Source: Actinomycetes bacterium
GTDB lineage: Bacteria > Actinomycetota > Coriobacteriia > Coriobacteriales > Eggerthellaceae
Reading direction: 5' to 3'
Assembly: GCA_023394615.1 (NCBI GenBank)
Contig: JAEXAI010000010.1
Span: forward strand, 62,001 to 126,000
Length of the DNA stretch: 64,000 nt
Shown: piece by piece, positions 8,161 to 16,535 of the stretch
Layout of the letters: each line of letters begins with the position of its first letter
How positions within the stretch are numbered: the stretch's first letter is position 1
Notes under the pieces: generated by a model
Databases searched by the model: none
Told to the model about the DNA's origin: nothing
The model's input: only the letters and a program-made list of their open reading frames with translations
Position numbers and translations under genes: made by a program

Positions 8161-9768
8161 ATGCACGAGGAAAAAGCCATCGCCGATGCCGCTGTCAAGC
8201 CTGCGGGCGCCCATGCCATCACGTATGTGAACGGTGTTTTCCACACGATGGAAAACGAGCATGATGCGCATCGCAGCATGACGGTGGAAAACGGTGTTAT
8301 CTTGGGCTTCGACGATGTGCCTACGGGTGGCAAAACGGTCGATTTAGGCGGCGAGCACGTGTTTCCGGCGCTTATCGACGCGCATCTTCATCTGTTGGAT
8401 ACGGTGGGTCTTTCGGGCATCAGCCATCAGCTCTGCAGCGTGGAAGGCGGACTCATCGAGCCGCATGAGCTGGCCGGAGTCGAAAAACTCATCCGCGATT
8501 ATGCAGCTCGCGATGACGTTCCCATAATCGCGTGCAACAACTATATCGCATCCGGGATTCGCGAAGGGCGTCTGCCGAATCGTCGCGAGCTGGATGCGTG
8601 GTCCGCAGGCAAACAGGTGTGGGTACTCAGCATCGATGGACACTCCAGCTCGTGTTCGTCGGCATTGCTGCAAGCACTCAATTTGGAAGAGCAGGCGCCG
8701 GATGGCATCCTAACCGGTATGGTGCACGACGCGAACATGGGAAACCTGACGGGTCATATCGCCTCGTGCATTACGCCGGCGATTTTAGGGTCGGGCATCG
8801 CAGATTTCAGCAACCTCTGCGCATCGTATGGTATCGGGTGCATCTGCGCGCTGGATGGCACCGACGATTCACAAAAGGACTCGCTTGCGCTGATGATGGC
8901 GCGGCTTGCGAGGCGATTCCAAATCGATGTGCGTGAGTTCCCCCAGTACATGGATGAAAAGAAGCTTTCGCGCATGCTGCCCTATATGGCGAAAAAACGT
9001 GTGGGCGGTTGCATGAAATGGCAGTTGGATGGATCGGTTGGCTCGCACACGGCGGCATTTTCGCAGCCTTTCAAAGACGGCGGTCAAGGGGAGCTGTACT
9101 ATTCCGATGAATTCCTGAGCGACACGATCGAGCGCTTCGATAAGCAGGGTTTTCTGGTCACAGCCCATGCAATCGGAGATGTGGCCATCGACCAGCTTGT
9201 TGGCATATACGAAACGATGCAAGGTCGTCATCGGATCGATCATTGCGAGTTCCCAACGGATACGGCTGTGGAAGCAATCTGTCGGCTGAAGCCGTTCGTG
9301 ACGGTGCAGCCCGGATACTCTTGGATGGATAAGCGCTACATGCATGGGTATGAGTGCTATCTAGATGATTCTGTGCGCACCCACCAGGTGCCTCTGCGCA
9401 CCTTAGCTGAGGCTGGCGTGCCTCTCTGCGGGTCGAGCGACTCGCCGGTACAAACTGTGGACCCGTTTCTGCAGATGAGAGGGATGAGAGAATTCTACGT
9501 GGAAGAAGAGTCGCTCTCGGCTTTCCAAGCGCTCTCAACCTATACGGTAAACGGCGGCCTGATGCTAGGCGAAAAGAAAGGCGTGCTGCGCCCCGGTTTT
9601 GAGGCAAGCTTCTTTACCATCGATTGCGATTTGCTTACCTGCGCGCCTGCTGCTTTGGAAGGCTTGCATGCGCAAAATCTCTACCTGCATGGCAAACCCT
9701 ACAAGCCCATGAAACGCGGGATGGGGGCACTGGCGCAGCTTTTGAGGCGGCGTGCGCGCAAAATCTAG
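8161..9768 (+). CDS. YtcJ-type metal-dependent amidohydrolase
   Basis: A 535-residue enzyme of the amidohydrolase superfamily. The metal motif HLH sits in FPALIDAHLHLLD; further landmarks are KWQLDGSVGSHTAAFSQPF, TAHAIGDVAID, IDHCEF and GSSDSPVQTVDPF with the late Asp. This order matches the YtcJ/Amidohydro_3 group, whose members hydrolyse amide or imine bonds of varied small molecules. The ATG at 8161 lies 2 bases after the permease stop; an in-frame start inside that gene (8113) is less likely. The TAG stop is part of the first copy of a 34-37 bp repeat shared with the end of selD. Confidence 0.85.
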   Translation: MHEEKAIADAAVKPAGAHAITYVNGVFHTMENEHDAHRSMTVENGVILGFDDVPTGGKTVDLGGEHVFPALIDAHLHLLDTVGLSGISHQLCSVEGGLIEPHELAGVEKLIRDYAARDDVPIIACNNYIASGIREGRLPNRRELDAWSAGKQVWVLSIDGHSSSCSSALLQALNLEEQAPDGILTGMVHDANMGNLTGHIASCITPAILGSGIADFSNLCASYGIGCICALDGTDDSQKDSLALMMARLARRFQIDVREFPQYMDEKKLSRMLPYMAKKRVGGCMKWQLDGSVGSHTAAFSQPFKDGGQGELYYSDEFLSDTIERFDKQGFLVTAHAIGDVAIDQLVGIYETMQGRHRIDHCEFPTDTAVEAICRLKPFVTVQPGYSWMDKRYMHGYECYLDDSVRTHQVPLRTLAEAGVPLCGSSDSPVQTVDPFLQMRGMREFYVEEESLSAFQALSTYTVNGGLMLGEKKGVLRPGFEASFFTIDCDLLTCAPAALEGLHAQNLYLHGKPYKPMKRGMGALAQLLRRRARKI

Positions 9769-9880
9769 CGCAAGGCGATGGTGCCCTGCCAGCCTTATCT
9801 AGCGCAAGGCGATGGTGTCCACCTGCCAGCCTTATCTAGCGCACGATGATGATATCCGCCCGCCCGCCTTATCTAGCGCA
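9763..9880. repeat. 34-37 bp repeat carrying the stops of two convergent genes
   Basis: The box ATCTAGCGCA occurs at 9763, 9797, 9834 and 9871 (steps of 34, 37 and 37). Spacers of the type AGGCGATGGTG...CCAGCCTT are partly conserved. The first box holds the TAG of the amidohydrolase; the last holds the TAG of selD on the other strand, because CTAG reads as stop on both strands. Confidence 0.85.
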
Positions 9881-10928
9881 CGGAAATGGTACCTGCTGCA
9901 CCTGCGCGCACGAATCCTATACGTGCAGGAGGACGGCCCGATGTCTGCTCGAAAGCGCATGCGAACCCATGGGCATCTTCCGGCGCCACGGCAACCAGCA
10001 TGCCACCGCTGGTCTGTGGGTCGCACAACACGCCCATGCGGTTGTCGAAGGTTTCGTCATCTAAGTTTCCCTGTTCCACGAAATCGCTTGCCCAGTCGAT
10101 GATGGAAAAGCTCTTGGCTGGTCGGCAGTAATCGCATGAATAACCGTAGACGCCCTTGAACAGTGGGATGGCATTCCAGTCCAGCACACCCGCCACGCCA
10201 GATGCTTCCAGCATCTCGTGTAAATGCCCGGCCAGCCCGAACCCGGTCACGTCAGTTGCGGCGTGCGGTGCCACGATGCGCATGGCATCGGCGGCGGCCT
10301 TGTTTAGCTCCATCATGGAATCGATGATGGGGCGCATGTCTTCATCGCTTGCCAGCTCCGCGCGAAACGCTGAGTTCATAATGCCTGATCCGATGGTCTT
10401 GGTGTAGAAGAGTACATCGCCCGCGCGAGCGCCCTCGTTTCTGATAATGCGATCAGGTGCCACGGTGCCGAATACCGACAGGCCATATTTGGGCTCATCA
10501 TCATCGATGGAATGCCCGCCCACCACGAACGCGCCGGCTTCAGCCACTTTGTCAGCACCGCCATGAATCACCTGGGCTACCACGTCGGTGCCCAAACTGC
10601 AGGGGAATGCCAAAATGTTCAGGGCGCACACAGGTGTGGCCCCCATGGCAAACACATCTGAAAGAGCATTGGCGGCTGCAATCGCGCCGAATTCATAGGG
10701 ATCGTCGACCACAGGCGTGAAGAAATCCAGCGTTAGCACAGCTGCCATGTCGTCGTTGAGACGATAGACTGCCGCGTCATCAGATGTGTCGAATCCCAAC
10801 ATCACTTCTGGATCGGCCGTAGGTGCTATTTGTTTCAGTATGGTTTGGAGGTCTCCCGGACTCCACTTTGCCGCTCAACCGCCCTTGTCGGTCATTTTCG
10901 TTAAGCGAATGCGCTCAGTGTCTGACAT
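9873..10928 (-). CDS. selD: Selenide water dikinase SelD, selenoprotein form (in-frame UGA)
   Basis: SelD makes selenophosphate from selenide and ATP. The obvious open frame begins only at 10805, inside the conserved GFDTSDDAAVY block, and lacks the active site. Read upstream in the same frame, translation runs back through one TGA (10877-10875) to an ATG at 10928 that has AGAAGG 5 bases before it. The rebuilt N-terminus is RIRLTKMTDKGG-U-AAKW, which matches the SelD active-site block (usually GGCAAK or GCGCK) with selenocysteine in place of Cys18. Total 351 residues, the normal SelD length. A SECIS-like hairpin follows the UGA. The organism must therefore have selA, selB and selC elsewhere (inference). 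Automatic calls would truncate this gene. Confidence 0.9.
10846..10877 (-). promoter_or_regulatory. Bacterial SECIS-like hairpin after the selD UGA
   Basis: On the mRNA, nine bases follow the UGA. Then UGGAG-UC pairs with GA-C-CUCCA (one bulged C), closing a five-base loop CGGGA with G in the second position. Known bacterial SECIS elements lie just after the UGA and need a short apical loop with an early G for SelB binding. Folded by eye only. Confidence 0.6.
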
Positions 10929-11282
10929 GAAAACCTTCTTTGCGTGTATTGCCTGCTCGCGCGCGTATCCGTTATCGGCTGCGTGCCGTGCCGCACCAGG
11001 TGGTTATCTGCGCGGCACCGGGCATTATGCCCGCCATTTCACGCTGCCAAGTATAACATGCATGTTTTGAATGCCGCTGTTCTCTTGCGCAGCAGATTGC
11101 CGAGCCTTGCTTTGCGCGGGATTTCGCATCAAGTCGGAAAGGGACCGTAGTGAAAATTGCCCAACCGTATCGGAGAGGAATGTGATGGGAAAGCGCCCAG
11201 CCGTGTCAGGGAGGGACTCAGCGATTTTGTGCGTCGCAGAGGAAATCATGTCAAAAAAGTGCAGCTTCTTGCAAATTTCCTG

Positions 11283-11485
11283 GTCGACCCCCCGTTTTTG
11301 GAAGAAAAGTGCAGCATTAGGTTTTTCCGCACTTGATTTCACTGACGCCTTTTTTCATGCACGCCGCTGAACTGCGACGATGCAATCTAGTTCTAGTTGG
11401 TGCATTTCGAATACGGAACAATGCATACTATGAGTTAACTTATTTACCTAAAGCTGCACTTTTCTTCCAAAAACGGGGAATCGAC
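11283..11485. repeat. Inverted-repeat pair B
   Basis: Arms 11283-11321 and 11447-11485 match at 36 of 39 positions in inverted orientation and contain GTTTTTGGAAGAAAAGTGCA. Read head to head, both encode the remnant peptide AALFFQKRG(V/I)D. The loop is about 125 bases. The layout resembles pair A near 1443, but the sequence is unrelated. Confidence 0.75.
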
Positions 11486-11794
11486 TTCGAAATCGGTGGA
11501 AACGCCCCCTATGTCGCACCGCATCACACTGCGTCGCCGGTGCGCCGCCGAGTCCCGCGCCTTGCGGCTGGAATCCATGCACCGGCATTCGAGACGCTGT
11601 CATCCCTTTCAACCTTTCTCTCTGCTTCGCTATAAAGGGAAGGGCGACGGTTTGACCATGTTTTCATGTCGCTCACTTCGCGTGGTCTTGGCGATGCCCG
11701 TGGCCCCGCTCATACATCCATGACGATTGTCCTGCGCCATTACCGACGCCCGAGGAAGCCAACGGCATCGCTTTCACCCTGCGTGCCCGCACGG

Positions 11795-11880
11795 TGCTCG
11801 CACGTGTCCGTACAGTGCCCGCACGGTGTCCGCACAGTGCCCGCACAGTGCCCGCAGGTGCTCGCACGTGTCCGCACAAT
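11795..11880. repeat. 10-11 bp minisatellite
   Basis: About eight degenerate units of the type CAGTGCCCGCA (variants CGGTGTCCGCA, CGTGTCCGCA). They lie about 125 bases before the divIC-like gene. Confidence 0.7.
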
Positions 11881-12005
11881 TGAAGAATCCCGATGCGTTT
11901 TGCGTGCGCACCAGTTTGCGAGCGTTAGGGGATGCTATCATAAGGGCATTGAAGCATTAAACACACAATACACGAACCAAGATGCTAACAAGGGGCCGGC
12001 TGCCA

Positions 12006-13130
12006 ATGGCTAAACAGGCGAAAATCGTCGATTTTGAACACGTGAAGTCCACGTCATCTAAGGCGCGCTCCACATCGGAGCGTACGTCTACCGCTCATGT
12101 CAAATCGAATAGCCGCTCCTCGTCAAACCGTTCATCTTCCGGCAGCGCTCAATCATCTTACAGCCGTTCAGGAGCCAGAAGTACTTCGTCTGGTAGTTCG
12201 AAGTCTTCCATACGCGCTGGTCATGAAACCTCGCAGGTCAGAGGTGCCCATTCGAAGCAAAATGCCAACCGTGCAGCGCAAGCAAGCAAGAGAAACTCAA
12301 AGGCATCCTCGGCTGGTTCGATATCCGGCGCTTCGGAACCAGACAGGCTTGCATCGCAATCATCGCGCAGCATGCGCAATCGTCATGCAGACCAAGGTGG
12401 CAACGCCCCCCGCGAATCGACGCGCAACCGTCATGCAGGCCAAGATGGCAACGCCCCCCGCGAATCGACGCGAAATCGTGATGAACAGGCGAATTCTGGC
12501 TTCAGAAACATCGGCGATGCCGCGGCGCGCAAGCAACGCGAGGCGCGCAAAAAACGCGCGGATCGTGAATTTGACAAGCATTTCAAAGAAGACACGAGCA
12601 GTCAGTCATCCGAAGAAGGGCCGCGTGCGGCATTATATAAAGGCCAGATGGGGCGCACGCAGAAGCGATCATCTGGCATGCAACGCAACGCCAGTGCGCA
12701 GAGTGCACGCTCGCAAAAGGTTCGTGGCGATGAAGGTCGCTATCAAAGCAGGCGCACGACCGTGCGCATTGTGGGAATCGTTGCTGCTTGTTTGGTGCTG
12801 AGTCTTGCCTTCCTCTATCCCACGGCTAAAGACTACTATACGGCAGTGCGAGATCAGGCGCGCGCGCAGGCCGAATACGATATTGTGGAGCAACAGACAT
12901 CACTACTGCAGTCAAACGTTGACCACCTTTCAACCAACGAGGGCATCGAAGACCGCGCGCGAGAGCAGTACGGTTGGGTGAATGAAGGCGAGAACGCTGT
13001 CGTAGTGACGGGATTGGGCAACACTTCGAACGATTCGCAAGTTACTTCCGTTACCGCTCATAACAACGTTACCGCTCCGGAAACATGGTACTCGGGAATC
13101 CTTGACGTAGTTTTTGATTACCCATATTGA
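12006..13130 (+). CDS. DivIC/FtsB-like septum protein with long disordered N-terminus
   Basis: A 374-residue protein. Residues 1 to about 250 are Ser/Arg/Asn-rich and probably disordered. They include two tandem 16-residue repeats (RNRHADQGGNAPREST type) encoded by identical-length 48-bp units at 12375-12470. Then come one membrane helix (VRIVGIVAACLVLSLAFLYP), a coiled coil (AQAEYDIVEQQTSLLQSNVD) and REQYGWVNEGENAVVV, the Y-G-x-V-x-x-G-E end of the DivIC/FtsB family. Such proteins link FtsL and FtsQ at the division septum. Normal members are about 100-200 residues, so the tail is unusual. Start chosen at 12006 because AAGGGG lies 10 bases before it. Confidence 0.8.
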   Translation: MAKQAKIVDFEHVKSTSSKARSTSERTSTAHVKSNSRSSSNRSSSGSAQSSYSRSGARSTSSGSSKSSIRAGHETSQVRGAHSKQNANRAAQASKRNSKASSAGSISGASEPDRLASQSSRSMRNRHADQGGNAPRESTRNRHAGQDGNAPRESTRNRDEQANSGFRNIGDAAARKQREARKKRADREFDKHFKEDTSSQSSEEGPRAALYKGQMGRTQKRSSGMQRNASAQSARSQKVRGDEGRYQSRRTTVRIVGIVAACLVLSLAFLYPTAKDYYTAVRDQARAQAEYDIVEQQTSLLQSNVDHLSTNEGIEDRAREQYGWVNEGENAVVVTGLGNTSNDSQVTSVTAHNNVTAPETWYSGILDVVFDYPY

Positions 13131-13193
13131 TGATGAGGCGCCCGCCGGGCTGCTGAAGCGCTCGACTGTGGCGGCCCTGAACGAGGAGGATTT

Positions 13194-14135
13194 ATGCAAG
13201 CAAAGCGTTTTGCGGCTATCGATATCGGAACTGTGACCTGTCGGCTGCTCGTGGCGGACGTAGACGATACCGGGCTTCGAGAGTTGTATCGCCATGCGGC
13301 CATCACGAATCTGGGCGAGGGCGTAGATGCCACAGGTGAGCTATCGGAGGCAGCCATAGAACGCACCAGCGCGCAAGTGGCACAATATATGCAGGTGGTT
13401 TCAAAATACACGTTGCCAAATGCCGGCGTGCGTATTATCGCGTCAGCCACATCGGCAAGCCGCGATGCGAAAAATTCGGCAGTGTTCGCGGAAAAACTTG
13501 CACGTTTAGGCGTTCAGTTGGCAGTTATCTCTGGGCAGCGGGAGGCGCAGCTGTCGTTTTTGGGTGCGTCGGCGGATTTTGCTGGGAAACAGATCCTCGT
13601 GGCAGATGTGGGCGGCGGTTCCACCGAACTGATTGCCGGGATGGGTGGGCGCGCGCCTTTGCAAATACACTCATTCGATATCGGATGCCGACGTGTGACC
13701 GAGCGCTTCTTGGTGGGCGACCCTGCAACTCCAGCCCAGATAAAAAGTGCCCACGAATGGGCGAAGCCCCAGTTCAAAACATATTTCGATGAGCTTTCAC
13801 AACGTGGGTTCACCATTGATTGTATGGTGGCCGTAGCGGGTACTGCTACAAGTGTGGTGTCTATCGACAAGGAAATGGAAGTCTACGATTCAGCTCGTGT
13901 GCACGGGTCTGTGGTAACGCGCGAGGCTCTGCAGCGTGTGACGGGGCGGCTTGAGGCCCTGAGCGTTGAGCAGCGCAGAGTCGTAGTGGGCCTGCAACCT
14001 GGACGTGCCCCTGTTATCGTGGCGGGTATGTACATACTTGACGATCTTTTGCAGCTGGCGAAACTAGATTCGTTCACGGTGAGCGAATCGGACATCTTGC
14101 AGGGCATGATCATGGATGCTGCGCAACAGAACTGA
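13194..14135 (+). CDS. Ppx/GppA-family phosphatase
   Basis: A 313-residue ASKHA-fold hydrolase: RFAAIDIGTVTCRLLVAD opens the first phosphate loop, SATSASRDAKN and SGQREAQLSF follow, and DVGGGSTELI is the second phosphate motif. The family removes terminal phosphate from polyphosphate or from pppGpp. The short length (about 310) is the actinobacterial Ppx form. GAGGAGGA is the ribosome site. It follows the divIC-like gene, a common order in actinobacteria. A second, diverged family member lies at 38054 beside ppk1. Confidence 0.88.
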   Translation: MQAKRFAAIDIGTVTCRLLVADVDDTGLRELYRHAAITNLGEGVDATGELSEAAIERTSAQVAQYMQVVSKYTLPNAGVRIIASATSASRDAKNSAVFAEKLARLGVQLAVISGQREAQLSFLGASADFAGKQILVADVGGGSTELIAGMGGRAPLQIHSFDIGCRRVTERFLVGDPATPAQIKSAHEWAKPQFKTYFDELSQRGFTIDCMVAVAGTATSVVSIDKEMEVYDSARVHGSVVTREALQRVTGRLEALSVEQRRVVVGLQPGRAPVIVAGMYILDDLLQLAKLDSFTVSESDILQGMIMDAAQQN

Positions 14136-14205
14136 CGATAGAGTCGTTTTTTGCATCCGTTTACCTGCCGTTCGTGTGTTGAGATGATATCGAAGAAGAA
14201 CTTCG

Positions 14206-14234
14206 TTCAAGTTCACGTGCGGTTTTGTTATTAT
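14206..14234 (+). promoter_or_regulatory. Likely promoter of tRNA-Leu
   Basis: TTCAAG (14206-14211) and TATTAT (14229-14234) are spaced by 17 bases. They end 39 bases before the tRNA 5' end. Confidence 0.5.
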
Positions 14235-14273
14235 AAAACGCGTTCGGCGAACGTGCGCACCCGAATGCAATAG

Positions 14274-14358
14274 GGGAGCGTGGCGGAATTGGCAGACGCA
14301 GCGGACTTAAAATCCGCCGCCTTCGGGTATGTGGGTTCGAGTCCCACCGCTCCTACCA
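14274..14358 (+). tRNA. tRNA-Leu (anticodon UAA)
   Basis: The acceptor GGGAGCG pairs with CGCTCCT (one G-U). The anticodon arm GCGGA-CUUAAAA-UCCGC gives UAA, and a long variable arm follows, as in class II tRNAs. The T-arm is GTGGGTTCGAGTCCCAC, and an encoded CCA ends the gene. Confidence 0.95.
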
Positions 14359-14443
14359 ACTGCATGATGCGTACTTCGCGCTATACGATTGATGAGACGT
14401 CGGCCGTCCTAATCGGACGGACTGGGAAAAGAGTGCTTGTACT

Positions 14444-15511
14444 GTGACTGAAGCGACAACCGCCACCAATATCAGCAAGATTCTCTCATCGGCGACAAAT
14501 CCTCCTGAAAGCTTCGAAGAATACCTGAACAGTTTCGCATCGCAAGTAGGCGAGCTGGTGAACAGCTACATCCCCCGTGGTTCCCACCCCGACATGGACA
14601 AATATCTCTATGATCCCCTGTTGGAATACAGTCGCAACGGCGGCAAACGCCATCGACCCCTCATCTGTTTTGCGGCATGCCAGGCAGTAGGCGGCAATGT
14701 GGACAAGGCCATGTCTGCTGCGGCGGCAATCGAGCATTTTCACACGGCGGCACTTATTCATGATGACATCGCCGATGAGGCCGAGCTGCGCCGCAGCAAG
14801 CCATGCCTGCATCTGACCGAGGGCATCGGGCTGGCTATAAACGCTGGCGACTTGGGTTTGACCATGGTAAACGGCACGGTTATGAACGATGAAAGTCTCG
14901 ATGATGCCACCAAAGTGCGTGTAGTGACCGAACTGGTGAAAATGACCCAGCATACCATCGAAGGCCAAGCGCTCGATATCGGTTGGGCGCGCGACGGGCG
15001 CTACGATATCACGCCTGAGGATTACCTCATCATGGCCACGCACAAGACGGCCCATTACTCCGGCGCGGTCCCTTTGGCCATTGGGGCAATTATCGGCGGC
15101 GGTACGGAAACCCAGATAGAGGCCTTGCGAAACTACGGTTTGGACACAGGTCTTGCATTCCAGATACAAGACGACCTACTGAATCTAATCGGCACCGAAG
15201 AGTCAAAGGACAAGGACTTCCGCAACGATATCACCGAAGGCAAACGTACGCTGGTGGTGGTGCATGCGCTGCAGAATTCCGACAAACGCGACCGGCTGAT
15301 CCAAATCCTCTCTTCGAAGGAAAAGGATCCGGCTATTTTGGCCGAAGCGGTGGATATCATGCAGGGATCGGGCAGCATCGATTACGCGCGTAATTATGCC
15401 GAGAATCTGACCAGCATCGCGAAGAACCGGTTGGTTGACATGATTGAACCCTCGCAAGCCCGTACACTTCTGCTCTCTATGGCCGACTGGTTTGTCAATC
15501 GTTTGAAATAG
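14444..15511 (+). CDS. Polyprenyl (geranylgeranyl/farnesyl-type) diphosphate synthase
   Basis: A 355-residue all-helical isoprenyl synthase. Seen: GGKRHRPLICF (substrate Lys/Arg), the first aspartate motif HDDIADEAELRR (D107, D108), GQALDIGW, and the second aspartate motif FQIQDDLLN. These enzymes join isopentenyl diphosphate units for quinone side chains and undecaprenyl carriers; product length cannot be read safely. The start is GTG; the region upstream is occupied by tRNA-Leu, which shares the strand. Slightly longer than the usual 300-330 residues because of an N-terminal extension. Confidence 0.88.
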   Translation: MTEATTATNISKILSSATNPPESFEEYLNSFASQVGELVNSYIPRGSHPDMDKYLYDPLLEYSRNGGKRHRPLICFAACQAVGGNVDKAMSAAAAIEHFHTAALIHDDIADEAELRRSKPCLHLTEGIGLAINAGDLGLTMVNGTVMNDESLDDATKVRVVTELVKMTQHTIEGQALDIGWARDGRYDITPEDYLIMATHKTAHYSGAVPLAIGAIIGGGTETQIEALRNYGLDTGLAFQIQDDLLNLIGTEESKDKDFRNDITEGKRTLVVVHALQNSDKRDRLIQILSSKEKDPAILAEAVDIMQGSGSIDYARNYAENLTSIAKNRLVDMIEPSQARTLLLSMADWFVNRLK

Positions 15512-15566
15512 CATGATTTGGTGAAGCCGCCCACTAAGGCTGGCAACGGCTTTCTCGTGAGTTACA

Positions 15567-16475
15567 ATGGTTGACATGAAGATGATACAAAAACACGATT
15601 CAGGAGCCGCGGTCGAAGACGTGCAGCATAAGCTGTCGGATTTGGGCTTTTTGGACGCATCACTCGTCGATGGCGATTTCGGCGAGAAAACCGCAACTGC
15701 CGTAAAGGCCTTCTGTAAAGACCAAGGCTTGGCCGAAGCCGAGCAGGTGGACGAAAAAGTCTGGTCCGCACTGTTGGATGCCACGTTTGAGATGGGCGAT
15801 CGCACGCTGTATTTGCGCATGCCCTACTTCCACGGAAATGATGTGCTGCAATTGCAGCAGGCGCTGGCTGCCTTGGGATTTGCCTGCGGTACTGAAGATA
15901 GCATTTTCGGCGCATACACCGAACTGGCGCTACGTAAATTCCAAATGAACATGGGTCTGCCCACTGACGGTATTGCAGGCGCGTTCACTTACCGATCGAT
16001 TAACAACTTGCACCATTCGTGGGAAGGTAAGCCCGGCCCGCAAAACGCCATACATCTGGGTTTTGCGCGTGCTGCCGACGTACTTGAGCAGAATGCGCTG
16101 TGCTTGTTTGGCACCGACGAATTCACTCGATCGGTTGCCGCACGCATGTCGAATCTGGCCTTGGCCACAAATCCTGCTTCAAAAATCATGAGTGCCGATT
16201 CGCTGTTGGTGCGCCCCGATGAGGGCATGCTGATGGTGCATATCGTGCTTGACCAGCACGAGGCCAACGAAAACGTTCCATTCGTCACTTTCGAGGACGA
16301 GTCGACGTTGGTGCTGCGCCTGCGTGCGGGTATTGCCGTTGCTGTCCAGCAGCCGCGCCGCATATCCATCGCGCTTCCCGGTCAGCAGTGGGAAGATGCG
16401 GGTGAGGGCAGATCAGCCCAGCATTATGCGATTACTTTGCTCGACGCTTTGTGCGCCGCGCTTTCCAGCGAATAG
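15567..16475 (+). CDS. Peptidoglycan-binding-domain protein
   Basis: A 302-residue protein with two PG_binding_1 repeats (about 8-73 and 85-150): DSGAAVEDVQHKLSDLGF...DGDFGEKTATAVKAFC and GNDVLQLQQALAALGF...FGAYTELALRKFQ. The C-terminal half has an amidase-like outline but no visible zinc triad, so it may bind cell wall without cutting it. No signal peptide is seen, which is odd for a wall protein. An inner Met (MKMIQKH) three codons in is an alternative start. The gene sits between a polyprenyl synthase and glmU, both cell-wall precursor genes. Confidence 0.65.
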   Translation: MVDMKMIQKHDSGAAVEDVQHKLSDLGFLDASLVDGDFGEKTATAVKAFCKDQGLAEAEQVDEKVWSALLDATFEMGDRTLYLRMPYFHGNDVLQLQQALAALGFACGTEDSIFGAYTELALRKFQMNMGLPTDGIAGAFTYRSINNLHHSWEGKPGPQNAIHLGFARAADVLEQNALCLFGTDEFTRSVAARMSNLALATNPASKIMSADSLLVRPDEGMLMVHIVLDQHEANENVPFVTFEDESTLVLRLRAGIAVAVQQPRRISIALPGQQWEDAGEGRSAQHYAITLLDALCAALSSE

Positions 16476-16535
16476 GTGCGCACAACCGATGCCGCATCCG
16501 TTTCGTCTTCATTTTGCCACCACGGAAAGGAAACC

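Larger units (their letters stand above)
10929..12005. other. Gene-poor gap upstream of selD and divIC
   Basis: No convincing gene. On the minus strand the likely selD leader (about 11045 to 10929) has a TATACT -10-like box, a perfect 12-bp palindrome AACATGCATGTT (11055-11066) just upstream, and a 15-bp near-palindrome at 11019-11033. The rest holds inverted-repeat pair B and an 11-bp minisatellite. Confidence 0.5.

Noticed and set aside
9873..10805. selD as a truncated gene or pseudogene that starts at 10805
   Set aside because: The frame continues upstream through a single UGA at the exact position of the catalytic Cys, with a normal start and ribosome site. Read-through as selenocysteine explains everything.
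10940..11040. A tRNA-Sec (selC) gene in the structured region upstream of selD
   Set aside because: No TTCGA-type T-loop, no anticodon UCA arm and no closing acceptor pair could be found, despite the hairpins.
11025..11635. Two small genes sharing AALFFQKRG
   Set aside because: The rest of each frame does not look like protein and one lies over the selD leader; treated as repeat remnants.
15989..16369. Long minus-strand frames opposite real genes, such as this one
   Set aside because: They mirror the codon pattern of the coding strand and lack ribosome sites and domains; many more like it were left out.
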